Counted from the stretch's first letter, positions 41,560 through 50,862 are shown. The stretch is 64,000 bases of DNA from Lachnospiraceae bacterium (GCA_910576335.1 CAJTIU010000007.1:62001-126000), one strand, 5' to 3'. A program made the numbers and translations. The notes: generated from the letters alone by a model not told the origin.

Positions 41560-42249
41560 ATGAGTAATTATTTATCGGACAGAGAGGCAAAGGAGCTGAT
41601 CTGTGAAATAGGGAGAAGGGTTTTTGCAAAGGGCCTTGTGGCGGCAAATGACGGAAACATTACGCTTCGCACAGGGGAGAATGAGATCTGGGCGACGCCC
41701 ACAGGGGTGAGCAAGGGCTATATGACGCCGGATATGCTGGTGAAAATGGATTTTGACGGCAATGTACTGGAGGGAACCTGGAAGCCTTCCTCAGAGGTGA
41801 AGATGCATCTGAGAGTATATAAGGAAAATCCCTCCGTAGGGGGCACAGTACACGCCCATCCGCCGGTTGCGACATCCTACGCCATAACAGGCGAGTGGCT
41901 GGATCAGCCCATCTTTGCGGAATCAATCATCCAGCTTGGAGTCGTGCCGGTGGCAGAATATGCCACACCCGGAACCCAGGAGGTGCCGGATTCGGTGGCG
42001 CCCTTCTGCAGGGATTACAACTGCTGTCTGCTGGCGGCCCACGGCGCGCTGACATGGGGCGCGGATCTGATGCAGGCTTACTACAGAATGGAGGCACTGG
42101 AGCATTTTGCCAGGATACATACAGAGGTGATCGGTCACCAGAAGCCTGCACAGATGCTGACAGAGGCGCAGGTGGACAAGCTGCTTGCGATCCGGGCAGG
42201 CTGTAATAACGGAAGTCCGGCAGGCGGAGTACCGGCGAACAGGGGGTAA
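41560..42249 (+). CDS. Class II aldolase/adducin-family protein (FucA-like)
   Basis: A 229-residue zinc-dependent class II aldolase of the fuculose-/rhamnulose-phosphate type. The zinc-binding HAHPP (GTVHAHPPVATSYAI) and the later His in LLAAHGALTWG, and the catalytic Glu in PSSEVKMHLRVY can be seen, as can NDGNITLR, the phosphate site near the start. Such enzymes split a phosphorylated ketose into dihydroxyacetone phosphate and an aldehyde. GGAAGGAAGG precedes ATG 41560. The iron alcohol dehydrogenase follows after 5 bp and could reduce the aldehyde. Confidence 0.9.
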   Translation: MSNYLSDREAKELICEIGRRVFAKGLVAANDGNITLRTGENEIWATPTGVSKGYMTPDMLVKMDFDGNVLEGTWKPSSEVKMHLRVYKENPSVGGTVHAHPPVATSYAITGEWLDQPIFAESIIQLGVVPVAEYATPGTQEVPDSVAPFCRDYNCCLLAAHGALTWGADLMQAYYRMEALEHFARIHTEVIGHQKPAQMLTEAQVDKLLAIRAGCNNGSPAGGVPANRG

Positions 42250-42254
42250 GCAGT

Positions 42255-43430
42255 ATGAATCATTTTCAGTATTATAATCCGACAAAGGTTGTTTTTGGAG
42301 AAGGTGAATTTGGCCGTCTGGGAGCGGAGGTAAAGGCACTGGGGGACAGAGCGCTCCTTGTGAAGCAGGAAGGGCCCCTGGAAGAGATGGGTGTATATGC
42401 AGAGGCAGTAAAGAGCATGGAGGAAGAGGGAATCAAGGTTCATACTCTGGAGTACATCACGAGCAATCCGAAGCTTTCAAAGATCAAGGAAGGCATTGCC
42501 CTTGCAAGGGACGAGAAGATTAACGTCGTTGTGGCGGTTGGCGGCGGAAGCGCCATTGACGCAGGGAAAGCGGTAGCCATAGGCGCTCCCTGCGGGGGAG
42601 ATGTATGGGATTTTTTCCGGAGAGAGAAAATGGTACAGGAAGCACTGCCTATGGTGGCAGTCAGTACCATCTCCGCCACAGGGGCAGAGACAAGCTGTCA
42701 TGTGGTAGTCACCAATGATGAGGAAGCAGATGCCGCAAAGTGGCAGAAGTGGGCACTTCACGATCCTCATGCATTTCCGGATACAGCGATTATTGACCCC
42801 AGGCTTCTGGCCTCTGTTCCAAGGAGGCTCACTGCTGCAGGAATGGCAGATACGATCTCGCATGTAATCGAAGGATATTTTGACGGAGTCCCTGACAATC
42901 CGGTCTCAGACAGAATCGGAGAAGGAATCGTGATGACAGTGATTGAGAATGAGAGGGTACTGGATCATCCGGATGACCTGAAGGCGAGAGCGGCACTCAG
43001 CTGGGCGGCAACGCTTGCCATGAGCGGACTGCAGGACTGCGGACGGTCCAATGCAGGCTTCCCGGCCCACTGGATTCAGCATGCGGTAGGCGCTCTGACC
43101 GATTCCTCCCACGGCGAGGGACTGGCAGTGATCAATCCGGCATGGCTGGAATTCGTTAACCAGAAACATCCAGAGAAATTTGTGCAGTTTGCAGAGCGCG
43201 TGTTCGGGATAGAGAGGACAGCAGGCATGAGTGATGTGGAATACGGACAGGCAGGGATTGATGCACTAAAAGACGTGTTCAGAAGATGGGGCCTTCCAGT
43301 GACACTCGGAGAGCTTGGAGTGACAGAAAGCATGATTCCAGACATCATTCAGGGAGTGCTGGACAGCCCGGAGACCTATGTATTCGAAGAAGAAATGCTG
43401 GAACAGGTTCTCAACAGATGCATGAGGTAA
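42255..43430 (+). CDS. Iron-containing alcohol dehydrogenase (FucO/YqhD-like)
   Basis: A 391-residue group III alcohol dehydrogenase. The nucleotide motif is VVAVGGGSAIDAGKAVAIG, followed by TISATGAETSCHVVVTNDEE, and the metal site uses Asp and His residues around TAAGMADTISHVIEGYFDG and IQHAVGALTDSSHGEG. The first of the usual His ligands is clear at SHVIEG. It would reduce an aldehyde to an alcohol with NAD(P)H. The gene is in the middle of the operon, directly after the aldolase, matching FucA-FucO order in fucose pathways. Confidence 0.91.
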   Translation: MNHFQYYNPTKVVFGEGEFGRLGAEVKALGDRALLVKQEGPLEEMGVYAEAVKSMEEEGIKVHTLEYITSNPKLSKIKEGIALARDEKINVVVAVGGGSAIDAGKAVAIGAPCGGDVWDFFRREKMVQEALPMVAVSTISATGAETSCHVVVTNDEEADAAKWQKWALHDPHAFPDTAIIDPRLLASVPRRLTAAGMADTISHVIEGYFDGVPDNPVSDRIGEGIVMTVIENERVLDHPDDLKARAALSWAATLAMSGLQDCGRSNAGFPAHWIQHAVGALTDSSHGEGLAVINPAWLEFVNQKHPEKFVQFAERVFGIERTAGMSDVEYGQAGIDALKDVFRRWGLPVTLGELGVTESMIPDIIQGVLDSPETYVFEEEMLEQVLNRCMR

Positions 43431-43498
43431 CTCGTTATTATTCACGGCATCAATAATTGACAAAGAAAAGCAAAGGTGATAAGGTTAGGGAGGATGTT

Positions 43499-44923
43499 AT
43501 GGCATATCTGGTATATGATATAGGAACAGGGAATTCCCGTGTCTGCATTGTGTCAGAACAAAAGGAGATTATAGAACTCAGGACATTTGAAAATAAGTAC
43601 TACCGGGATTTCAGATACGAAGATGCGCTTTATTTCAAACCAGAGGAGCTGCTGGAGTGTGCAATGCGCTGTACAAAGGAGCTGCTGAAGGCACACCCGG
43701 AGATCCGGATCGAGGCGGTGACCGCTGCGGGTGCAAGGGAATCCATTGTCCTGATTGACCGGGATGGACACTGGTTTTACGGCCTGCCCAATATTGACAA
43801 CAGAGGGGAAGCATGGATAGATGACATTCCCGGGAAGGACGACATATACCGGAAAACGGGGAGATGGGCCTCCCCGGTATTCTCGGCAGGTAAGCTGATG
43901 GGACTTAAGAAGCTAAGCCCGGAGCTTTACGGACGTATAGAACGAATTACAAGCCTGAGTGAGTGGATCGGATATGTGTTTACAGGGGTACTTGTCATGG
44001 AATACTCCCAGGCATGCGAATCCCAGCTGTTTGATATTGGGAGGCGGGAATGGGATGAAGAGCTGTGCGCCCTGTTTGATGTTAACATGCGTATCCTTCC
44101 GGAGGTCTGCCGGGCATCGTCATCCCTTGGAAGAGTGAAGGAGCCGTTGTGTGAAGAGCTGGGTCTTCCGAAGGAAGCTGTATTCATTGTCGGAGGGGCA
44201 GATACCCAGGTCGCTGTGTACGGAACAGATGCACAGGAAAAGGAGATCGTGATTGTCTCCGGGACGACCTCTCCTGTCGTGACAATTGTGCCGGACAGGT
44301 TCTTTGACAGGGCAGAAAGATGCTGGGTGGATTGTTATATAGACGGCAGAAGCTATCAGGTCGAGACAAATGCCGGAGTCTCGGGCAGGAACTATCAGAT
44401 ACTGAAGCGTATCTTTTTTGAGGATGTGGACTATCCGGTACTGGATCAGAGAATGAAGGAAAAATCCCGGATTATGTGCGTGGCGTCACTTGGGACGCTG
44501 ATCTTCTCAGAGAACAAGACCTTGAAGAACGGTGGATTTTATATGCCCGCGCCGCTGGATGAGGAAATGGACCGCTATGATTTTGCATTTGCCCTGGTGG
44601 CAGATATTGCATGCAGCGTAGTTCAGCAGTATAATAGTCTGTGTGAGATGATCCTCTGTGAAAGGAGCTTCATCCTGGGGTGCGGGGGAGGCTTCCAGTC
44701 TGAGGTACTGAGCCAGCTGATTGCAGATCTTGCGCAGAAAACACTGATCATCCGGAGCAGCTACAGACAGGCTTCCGTCATAGGATGTGTGAAGCTCTGT
44801 AATGACCATTTCGGAAGAAAAAATGAGATAAGCCCTGAGGAGAGGGTCTTCCATCCAAAGGAAAACAGGATGATAAGGGAATACTTTGACAGATGGGCGG
44901 CTGTCAGAAAACAAATAAATTAA
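43499..44923 (+). CDS. FGGY-family carbohydrate kinase
   Basis: A 474-residue sugar kinase of the FGGY family. The N-terminal phosphate motif YDIGTGNSRVCIV, ITAAGAR-like VTAAGARESIVLIDRDG, IVSGTTSPVVTIV and the C-terminal LGCGGGFQSEVLSQ fit xylulose/fuculose/AI-2-type kinases. The start ATG 43499 follows GGGAGG; the frame is open from 43457 without a ribosome site. It would phosphorylate the imported sugar or a derivative before aldol cleavage. It ends 15 bp before the SorC regulator, an arrangement also seen in lsr and fucose loci. Confidence 0.9.
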   Translation: MAYLVYDIGTGNSRVCIVSEQKEIIELRTFENKYYRDFRYEDALYFKPEELLECAMRCTKELLKAHPEIRIEAVTAAGARESIVLIDRDGHWFYGLPNIDNRGEAWIDDIPGKDDIYRKTGRWASPVFSAGKLMGLKKLSPELYGRIERITSLSEWIGYVFTGVLVMEYSQACESQLFDIGRREWDEELCALFDVNMRILPEVCRASSSLGRVKEPLCEELGLPKEAVFIVGGADTQVAVYGTDAQEKEIVIVSGTTSPVVTIVPDRFFDRAERCWVDCYIDGRSYQVETNAGVSGRNYQILKRIFFEDVDYPVLDQRMKEKSRIMCVASLGTLIFSENKTLKNGGFYMPAPLDEEMDRYDFAFALVADIACSVVQQYNSLCEMILCERSFILGCGGGFQSEVLSQLIADLAQKTLIIRSSYRQASVIGCVKLCNDHFGRKNEISPEERVFHPKENRMIREYFDRWAAVRKQIN

Positions 44924-44938
44924 CAAAAAGGAAGAGAA

Positions 44939-45871
44939 ATGAAGCAGGCAAAGATTCACAATTATGCATTAATTGAACAGGTAGGAAGAATGTATTACAT
45001 TCTGCAGATGAACCAGCAGACAATTGCAGATAAACTGGGATTAAGCCGTACTACAGTAGTACGGCTTCTTGCTGAGGGCAGGGAAGAGGGAATTATTCAG
45101 ATCTATATCTGCGGGCAGGACAGAGGGCTTCGCCATACCGAGCTGGAGACAGAGCTGCAGAAAAAGTATCATCTGAGGGATCTGGTGATTGCAAGAAACT
45201 CCGGACCAGATGCAATCTACAATGTTGCGGCAAAATATATCCAGGGAATCGTTCCCGAGAAGGGAATACTCGCCATATCCGGCGGAAAGACCATGTATAC
45301 GGCAGCGGATTATTTTTACCCGGTGGACAGGGTAAAGGAGCTGAATATCGTGCAGCTGACCGGTGTGTTTGGCGATGGAATCCCGGGAATGTCGGTTGCC
45401 CAGAGATGGTCTGAAAAGCTCAACAGCAATGTAACTTACCTGTCAGCCCCCGGTATCGTAAGTACGCCAAAGCAGCGCCAGCTCTTTATGAATGAATTCC
45501 ATATTACAAAGGCATACGAGACGATTCTGGAAGCAGAGATGGCCATATCTGGTATCGGGACGCCGAAGGTAGTACTGGAAAATATCTCGGCGGATTACCC
45601 GAAGGAGAGGTTTGAAAGGCTGGAGCATGATTGTGTCGGGGATATTATGTTTCATTTCTATAATGCCAAAGGCGAATTCAATGCCCCGGGCATCTCCGAA
45701 TGCGTGATCGGTGCAACGATTGAGGATTATATGAAGATACCAAACCGGATCGCGATTGCATTCGGAAGAGAAAAGACTGCGGCAATCCATGCAGCCATGG
45801 CAGGCGGGATCGTAAATATTATGATTACCGATGAAGAGACAGCAAGACAATTGGGGACGGGGTATTTTTAA
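44939..45871 (+). CDS. SorC-family sugar-responsive transcriptional regulator
   Basis: A 310-residue regulator. Residues 1-60 carry a helix-turn-helix (NQQTIADKLGLSRTTVVRLL), and the rest is a SorC/DeoR-C sugar-phosphate-binding domain (GILAISGGKTMYTAADYF; IAIAFGREKTAAIHAAMAG). It probably senses the phosphorylated product of the kinase and controls this operon, including itself. The last residues QLGTGYF and the stop are encoded by the palindromic repeat at 45851, so the natural C-terminus was about seven residues shorter or different. AAGGAAGAG precedes ATG 44939. Confidence 0.9.
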   Translation: MKQAKIHNYALIEQVGRMYYILQMNQQTIADKLGLSRTTVVRLLAEGREEGIIQIYICGQDRGLRHTELETELQKKYHLRDLVIARNSGPDAIYNVAAKYIQGIVPEKGILAISGGKTMYTAADYFYPVDRVKELNIVQLTGVFGDGIPGMSVAQRWSEKLNSNVTYLSAPGIVSTPKQRQLFMNEFHITKAYETILEAEMAISGIGTPKVVLENISADYPKERFERLEHDCVGDIMFHFYNAKGEFNAPGISECVIGATIEDYMKIPNRIAIAFGREKTAAIHAAMAGGIVNIMITDEETARQLGTGYF

Positions 45872-45888
45872 TTTTACCCCGTCCCCAA
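45851..45888. repeat. GGGGACGGGG palindrome, copy 3
   Basis: TTGGGGACGGGGTA (45851-45864) and its inverse TACCCCGTCCCCAA (45875-45888) flank TTTTTAATTT. The left half encodes the last residues (LGTGYF) and stop of the SorC regulator. Confidence 0.92.
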
Positions 45889-45914
45889 CAGTAAAAAGGG
45901 AGGTTTTTGGAAAA

Positions 45915-47582
45915 ATGGGAAGAGAATACTGGAACGGTGCAGAGGCGGCGCACAGGCGGGTGATGATGAAGGCAGCAGGATATCTGGATGAGGATATCCG
46001 GAAAAAGCCCCATATCGGAGTGCCCAATTCCTATATGGCGGGTTCTCCGGGGACGGCCCATCTCAGGCAGGTAACGGAGGCCGTGAAGGAAGGCATCTGG
46101 GCAGCAGGGGGAATCCCGGTGGAGTTCGGGATTCCGGCGACCTGCGGCAATGTCGCGAACGGCGCAGATGAGATGAAGTATGAGCAGGTGGGACGGGATA
46201 TTGTAGCCATGTCCATTGAATTTGTATCAAGAGTACATAATTTTGACGCTATATGCTGTGTGGCAAGCTGTGACTTAATTATTGCAGGCTGCTATCTGGC
46301 GGCATGCCGCCTGGAGATTCCGGCTATGGTAGTAACAGGAGGCTCCATGCAGGCGGGGAACTACTGTGGAAATACAGTTGTGGAGGCAGACCTGGATGCA
46401 GCAAGATTCTCTGGTGCCTCTGAGGAGGAGCTGATGGAAATGGAAGACAGCGTGTGTCCTTCTTTTGGAGCCTGTCCGTCCATGGGGACAGCGAATACCA
46501 TGCAGATGCTGGGTGAGGTGCTGAATCTTGTCATGCCAGGGACATCAACCATTCCGGCATCCGATAATGCAAGGCTTAGGGCGGCGCGCTCTGCCGGGAA
46601 ATATATGGTAGAGCTTGCAAAATCCGGAAGGACTCCAAAGGATCTCATTACAAAAGAGGTATTGGAAAATGCAATTATGTTTGATATGGCAGTGGCAGGT
46701 TCTACCAATGCGGTGCTTCATATTCTTGCGTATGCCTACGAGCTTGGCATTGAGCTGACACTTGCCGACTTTGAGAAGTATGCAGAGGAGATTTACTGCA
46801 TTAATGCAGTGATTCCAAGCGGCCCATATACAGTTGTTGATTTTCACTATGCAGGGGGTGTGAAGAATGTGATGAAGATGCTTGAGGGAAAGCTTCACAC
46901 AGATGCACCGACCATGTATGGGAATACCTGGAAGGATATCCTGGATACGGTTACGGCAAGTGAGAATAAGGTGATCCATTCTCTGGAAAACCCGGTTGCA
47001 AGAGAGCCGGGACTAAAGATTCTTAGGGGGAACATCTCTCCGGCAGGAGCCATTGTCCGTCCAACGGCTGTATTTGACGAGGTAAAATATCTTAAGGGTG
47101 CGGCAAAGGTATTCGAAGGAGACCAGCAAGCATACGAGGCAATTATGGCAGGTGAGATTGTGCCGGGTGATATCATCGTTGTCCGCTACGAGGGCTGCAA
47201 AGGGGCGCCGGGAATGAAGGAGCTGATGCTTAGCATTGACGCGCTGATCGGACTTGGACTGGATAAAAGTGTCGGGCTGATTACAGATGCCAGATTTTCC
47301 GGATTCAATTATGGTGCAATCGTTGGTCACATATCTCCGGAGGCTTATGACGGCGGAGTAATTGCACTCATTGAGAACGGGGATGTGATTGAGATGGATA
47401 TAGCCAGTGGCTTCCTGAATCTTCTGGTACCGGACGAGGAACTGGAAGCAAGAAGAAGGAAATGGATATGTCCGCCGCTAAAGCAGCAGAAAGGGGTTCT
47501 CAACATCTATGCGCAGATGTGCCGCCCGGCAGAGCAGGGAGGCGCAATGCAGCCATGGAGGCTGGACGCGTCGTATCGGTAA
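45915..47582 (+). CDS. IlvD/Edd-family (sugar-acid) dehydratase
   Basis: A 555-residue iron-sulfur dehydratase of the IlvD/Edd family. Motifs: VPNSYMAGSPGTAHLRQVTE, the cluster cysteines in FVSRVHNFDAICCVASCD and CPSFGACPSMGTANTMQML, and the C-terminal DARFSGFNYGAIVGHISPEA. Family members dehydrate dihydroxy acids (valine/isoleucine synthesis), 6-phosphogluconate or aldonic acids. With no ilv genes nearby and a sugar operon in front, a sugar-acid dehydratase is more likely. The start is ATG 45915 with AGGGAGG upstream; the frame is open from 45831. Last gene of the operon, ending just before palindrome 4. Confidence 0.9.
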   Translation: MGREYWNGAEAAHRRVMMKAAGYLDEDIRKKPHIGVPNSYMAGSPGTAHLRQVTEAVKEGIWAAGGIPVEFGIPATCGNVANGADEMKYEQVGRDIVAMSIEFVSRVHNFDAICCVASCDLIIAGCYLAACRLEIPAMVVTGGSMQAGNYCGNTVVEADLDAARFSGASEEELMEMEDSVCPSFGACPSMGTANTMQMLGEVLNLVMPGTSTIPASDNARLRAARSAGKYMVELAKSGRTPKDLITKEVLENAIMFDMAVAGSTNAVLHILAYAYELGIELTLADFEKYAEEIYCINAVIPSGPYTVVDFHYAGGVKNVMKMLEGKLHTDAPTMYGNTWKDILDTVTASENKVIHSLENPVAREPGLKILRGNISPAGAIVRPTAVFDEVKYLKGAAKVFEGDQQAYEAIMAGEIVPGDIIVVRYEGCKGAPGMKELMLSIDALIGLGLDKSVGLITDARFSGFNYGAIVGHISPEAYDGGVIALIENGDVIEMDIASGFLNLLVPDEELEARRRKWICPPLKQQKGVLNIYAQMCRPAEQGGAMQPWRLDASYR

Positions 47583-47595
47583 TGGGAATGTAATT

Positions 47596-47629
47596 GGGGA
47601 CGGGGCATTTTTAAAAATGCCCCGTCCCC
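47596..47629. repeat. GGGGACGGGG palindrome, copy 4
   Basis: A perfect 34-bp palindrome with half-site GGGGACGGGGCATTTTT, 13 bp after the dehydratase stop and touching the stop codon of the convergent ABC permease gene (47629-47631). It probably ends both transcripts. Confidence 0.93.
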
Positions 47630-48414
47630 TAAAGTATATCCTTCCTGCAATACCAGAAACAGCCGGCTACTGCTCCGATCACCATAAATCCCAGCCCCAC
47701 AGACAGGTATCCCATATTCAGTCTTCCGTCGGCAATAATATCCGCGCTTTCCGTATAACCAAATGGCGTCAGATATTTTAGAAACTTTGCTTTCTCTGTC
47801 AGATTGGATATGATATTAAGAAAATAAAGAAGCGCTGCCATGCCAAGTCCAATTCCGGTTCCGCTGTGGCTTAAAAAGGCAGAAATTCCAAAGCATACAC
47901 AGGCAATTTCTGTCTGGAGTATAAAATATGCCGCAAACAAAAGAAAGAGCGGGCGGGCCTCCGGTGATTCGCCGATTACCCTGATACAGGCTGCGGTAAC
48001 GGCAATGACGAAGAGATTTAGGAACAGAATCTGGATGAGCATAGCAGTCAGTTTCTGTAATACGATTTTCTGGCGGCTGACCGGGTGGGTAAGAAGGAAT
48101 TCTGCGGTCTGTTCCTTTTCTTCCTTCGCTAGAATGGAGATGCCAGAAAGAGCCGCAAAAAAAGCTCCGCCGAGACCGAGAATATTACCGCACTCTACGC
48201 CAAAAAATCCTAGAAATTCCCCGAAATTAAGCCTGTCCATGCCAAAGGCAGCAGAAAAGCTTCCCATTTCCGAAAACATAGAGCCCACATCTTCCATCTG
48301 CGTCCCCATCTCCGGATAAATCAGAATACAGACTGCCAGCATAAAGGCAATGACACATGTCCATATGATAAAGGTCATTCGTCCCTGTTTCAGTTCATGT
48401 CGGATGATCGTCAT
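47629..48414 (-). CDS. ABC-2 type transporter permease
   Basis: A 261-residue membrane subunit of an ABC-2 exporter, with six hydrophobic segments. Typical start: a short basic N-terminus (MTIIRHELKQGRMTFIIWTC) and later EEKEQTAEFLLTHPVSRQKI, a cytoplasmic loop that is common to this family. The start is taken at ATG 48414 with AAGGGGAGA upstream. It follows the ATPase stop with a 1-bp gap. The TetR regulator upstream suggests drug or peptide export or stress response. The substrate is unknown. Confidence 0.88.
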   Translation of the reverse strand: MTIIRHELKQGRMTFIIWTCVIAFMLAVCILIYPEMGTQMEDVGSMFSEMGSFSAAFGMDRLNFGEFLGFFGVECGNILGLGGAFFAALSGISILAKEEKEQTAEFLLTHPVSRQKIVLQKLTAMLIQILFLNLFVIAVTAACIRVIGESPEARPLFLLFAAYFILQTEIACVCFGISAFLSHSGTGIGLGMAALLYFLNIISNLTEKAKFLKYLTPFGYTESADIIADGRLNMGYLSVGLGFMVIGAVAGCFWYCRKDIL

Positions 48415-48415
48415 A

Positions 48416-49291
48416 TTAATTCTCCCCTTCCGCATAAAAGTGCATAAAGATTTCATCAAGATCCGGTTCTGTAATGGAGACATCCGTCAGTGGAAGTGCA
48501 GACAAAGCCTGAAGCAGCTCCCGGGGATTTCCTCCATATAAGAAGCTGACAGTGTCTGCATCTGTCTGTACATCCTTGATGTCTGGCAGAGTGGGTGGAG
48601 ATGCGATGCCCTTTATCCGGACTCTTTTGGCATCCGTGTGCCCCAGATGTTCTGTACTGTCCGAGATCAGCAGGCGGCCTCCCCGTATCACAGCTGCATG
48701 CCTGCAGTATCGCTGAACCTCTGAAAGGATATGGGAGGAGATGAAGACAGTAGTGCCGTTTTTGTTCCGTTCCTCCAGTATAGCGTAGAATTCCCGCTGC
48801 ATCAGCGGATCCAGCCCGCTTGTGGGCTCGTCCAGGATACAGAGGTCAGGCATATGCTGAAGAGCGCAGATGATGGACACCTTCTTGCGGTTGCCGAGGG
48901 ACAGCTCCCGGATCTTTTTACTCGTATCCAGTTCCAGGCGTTCGCAGAGCACCTCAGCCTCTGCGCGGCAGTCTCTATGTCTTAGGCTGGCCGAGAACCG
49001 GATCATATCCGCCACCCGCGCATTTCGGTAAAAGGAAGCTTCCGAGGGCATATATCCGACTCGTGAGAGGATCGCTTCTTTTTCGCGGATGATGTCCATT
49101 CCCAGGATCTGTGCACTTCCTTCTGACGGGGCAATCAGTCCTAAAAGGGTGCGGATCGTGGTACTCTTCCCTGCACCATTTGGCCCGATAAAGCCAAAGA
49201 AATCGCCATCTGCCACAGTCAGATTCATATCAATGATTCCTCTTGAACGGCCATAATATTTTGTAAGGGAAATTGTTTTTATTGCATCCAT
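48416..49291 (-). CDS. ABC transporter ATPase
   Basis: A 291-residue ATPase of the CcmA/drug-export family. Walker A is GPNGAGKST, signature LSLGNRKKVSIICAL and Walker B LCILDEPTSGLDP, followed by the switch His in TTVFISSHILSEVQRY. The C-terminal 80 residues are the usual accessory domain. It works with the permease directly downstream. GAAAGGAG precedes the ATG at 49291, and 41 bp separate it from the TetR gene, so the three genes are one operon. Confidence 0.93.
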   Translation of the reverse strand: MDAIKTISLTKYYGRSRGIIDMNLTVADGDFFGFIGPNGAGKSTTIRTLLGLIAPSEGSAQILGMDIIREKEAILSRVGYMPSEASFYRNARVADMIRFSASLRHRDCRAEAEVLCERLELDTSKKIRELSLGNRKKVSIICALQHMPDLCILDEPTSGLDPLMQREFYAILEERNKNGTTVFISSHILSEVQRYCRHAAVIRGGRLLISDSTEHLGHTDAKRVRIKGIASPPTLPDIKDVQTDADTVSFLYGGNPRELLQALSALPLTDVSITEPDLDEIFMHFYAEGEN

Positions 49292-49332
49292 CTGGTTTTA
49301 ACACTCCTTTCTGCAGCAGAACTGCCAAATAG

Positions 49333-49941
49333 TTACCTTAGATATACACTTTTCCAGAATAAAAGCATTTCTGAGAAAGTCTTCTTAAGCTCGCCTGCGT
49401 CCAGGGTATCCCCGCGTTGGGAGATTTCCCACAGATATCCGACCGACATTAAGTAGATCTGCCGGTGCATCATTTTTAAATCCAGGCCGGGTATAAAATC
49501 CTCCGGATTCAGCCGGGTCAGGGCATCTGCCGCCTTCCTGTTAAAATGTTCCCGGTAGCTTTCCTGGATGTCCTGCCTGACGGCCTCATCTTTTTCGTAA
49601 AATGCCTTCATGGCAAATGCTGCCATGTCCGGATAGCGGCACATGATCTGAATCTTCGCATACATGCCCCGCTCCATCATTTCAAATAAATCCTCAGAGT
49701 CATAGCAGTGGCTGAGGGCGAGATACTCGCAGGTAATATCTGAGGCTGTGTTCCATAAAAACAGATAAAGGTCTTTCTTATTGCGGAAGTAGTGGAACAG
49801 AAGGGACTTGCTGATCCCTGCCTCATCCGCAATCTCCTGCATAGGACTTTTGCGATAAGAGTTCTGTGAAAACACACGGAAGCCGGCATTGATGATCTTC
49901 TGCTGCTTTTCTGACGGAAGGGTGTAAAATCTTTCATTCAT
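49333..49941 (-). CDS. TetR-family regulator of the ABC exporter
   Basis: A 202-residue TetR repressor. The N-terminal helix-turn-helix is MQEIADEAGISKSLLFHYFR, followed by NKKDLYLFLWNTA. The long C-terminal ligand domain is helical (MEDLF-type helices; YREHFNRKAADALTRLNPED). It is the first gene of the TetR-ATPase-permease operon and presumably represses it. ATG 49941 has only a moderate ribosome site. 49942-50163 has no gene; it holds a short region with possible promoter hexamers and the palindrome at 50164. Confidence 0.9.
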   Translation of the reverse strand: MNERFYTLPSEKQQKIINAGFRVFSQNSYRKSPMQEIADEAGISKSLLFHYFRNKKDLYLFLWNTASDITCEYLALSHCYDSEDLFEMMERGMYAKIQIMCRYPDMAAFAMKAFYEKDEAVRQDIQESYREHFNRKAADALTRLNPEDFIPGLDLKMMHRQIYLMSVGYLWEISQRGDTLDAGELKKTFSEMLLFWKSVYLR

Positions 49942-50163
49942 AAGAAATGCCTCGCTGACTGAATTGGTTAACGGGTTCTATTTATTATTATAACACATTG
50001 ACCGTTTTTGGGAAGACCCGTGAATAATTGGGGATAGGCTTTCCTCAACATATCTGACAGCGGTTCTGAAGCAGGCGGTTTACTACATAACTCCGGCTTT
50101 CAGGTAGATGAAAGTATACTCTGGCACGAAACGGCATATTTCGTGCAGACAGTATTTGACTGG

Positions 50164-50201
50164 TTGGGGACGGGGCAAAATTAAAAATGCCCCGTCCCCA
50201 A
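50164..50201. repeat. GGGGACGGGG palindrome, copy 5
   Basis: TTGGGGACGGGGCA (50164-50177) and TGCCCCGTCCCCAA (50188-50201) flank AAATTAAAAA. It begins 1 bp past the stop codon of the minus-strand cyclophilin gene, so it is the likely transcript end. Confidence 0.92.
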
Positions 50202-50202
50202 C

Positions 50203-50862
50203 TTAATCTGTCACCTTAATGGATGAAATAACAGGCTGATCTTCCGCTGCTACAGTTCCATCGTCATCTTGTACCGGGATATTCTCGCATATTTTATCAA
50301 CAACCTCCATCCCTTCTGTAACATGGCCGAATGCTGCATAGCTTCCATCCAGGAAGGGGCTGTCCTCATGGACGATGAAAAACTGGGAAGAAGCACTGTC
50401 GGGCAGATTGGATCTTGCCATGGAAATGACACCCCGTACATGAGAAATATCATTTTTCACGCTATTTTCAGAAAACTCTCCCTTAATCTCCTGGTCTGAA
50501 CCGCCGGTTCCATTTCCGGCCGGATCTCCTCCCTGGATCATAAAACCGCTGATAATCCTGTGGAAGGTCAGACCGTCATAAAAGCCTTCTTCTGCAAGAT
50601 TCAGAAAATTAGCGACCGTAACAGGTGCAGTGTCTGCATCCAGTTCTAATGTGATTGTGCCATAATCTTTCACGTCAATTTCTACATGGTGAAGTCCCTT
50701 CACAGTGTCTCCCGTTTCAGCAGAATCTCTGCCGTTTGCTTTTTCTGCCTGCTTCTGACTGCTCTTTCCTGTCTCTGCGGCGCCGTCGTCTTTTGTACTG
50801 CATCCGGCAGGGAGGGCAGCAAAAAGTGTCATACACAAGAAACAGATAAACATTTTTTTCAT
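50203..50862 (-). CDS. Cyclophilin-type peptidyl-prolyl isomerase lipoprotein
   Basis: A 219-residue secreted lipoprotein. The signal peptide ends in the lipobox PAGC (Cys21), a charged linker follows to about residue 55, and the cyclophilin domain shows FYDGLTFHRIISGFMIQGGD with the catalytic Arg in FHRI, then VISMARSNLPDSASSQFFIV. It would assist folding of exported proteins outside the membrane. GGAGGTAAATT precedes the ATG at 50862. Single gene, ending at palindrome 5. 50863-51113 contains no gene other than palindrome 6 and the promoter region of nth. Confidence 0.93.
   Translation of the reverse strand: MKKMFICFLCMTLFAALPAGCSTKDDGAAETGKSSQKQAEKANGRDSAETGDTVKGLHHVEIDVKDYGTITLELDADTAPVTVANFLNLAEEGFYDGLTFHRIISGFMIQGGDPAGNGTGGSDQEIKGEFSENSVKNDISHVRGVISMARSNLPDSASSQFFIVHEDSPFLDGSYAAFGHVTEGMEVVDKICENIPVQDDDGTVAAEDQPVISSIKVTD

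Noticed and set aside
45915-47582. Dihydroxy-acid dehydratase of branched-chain amino acid synthesis (ilvD)
   Set aside because: The family fits, but no other ilv or leu gene is near and the operon is for carbohydrates; a sugar-acid dehydratase is the better reading, so no ilvD symbol was given.
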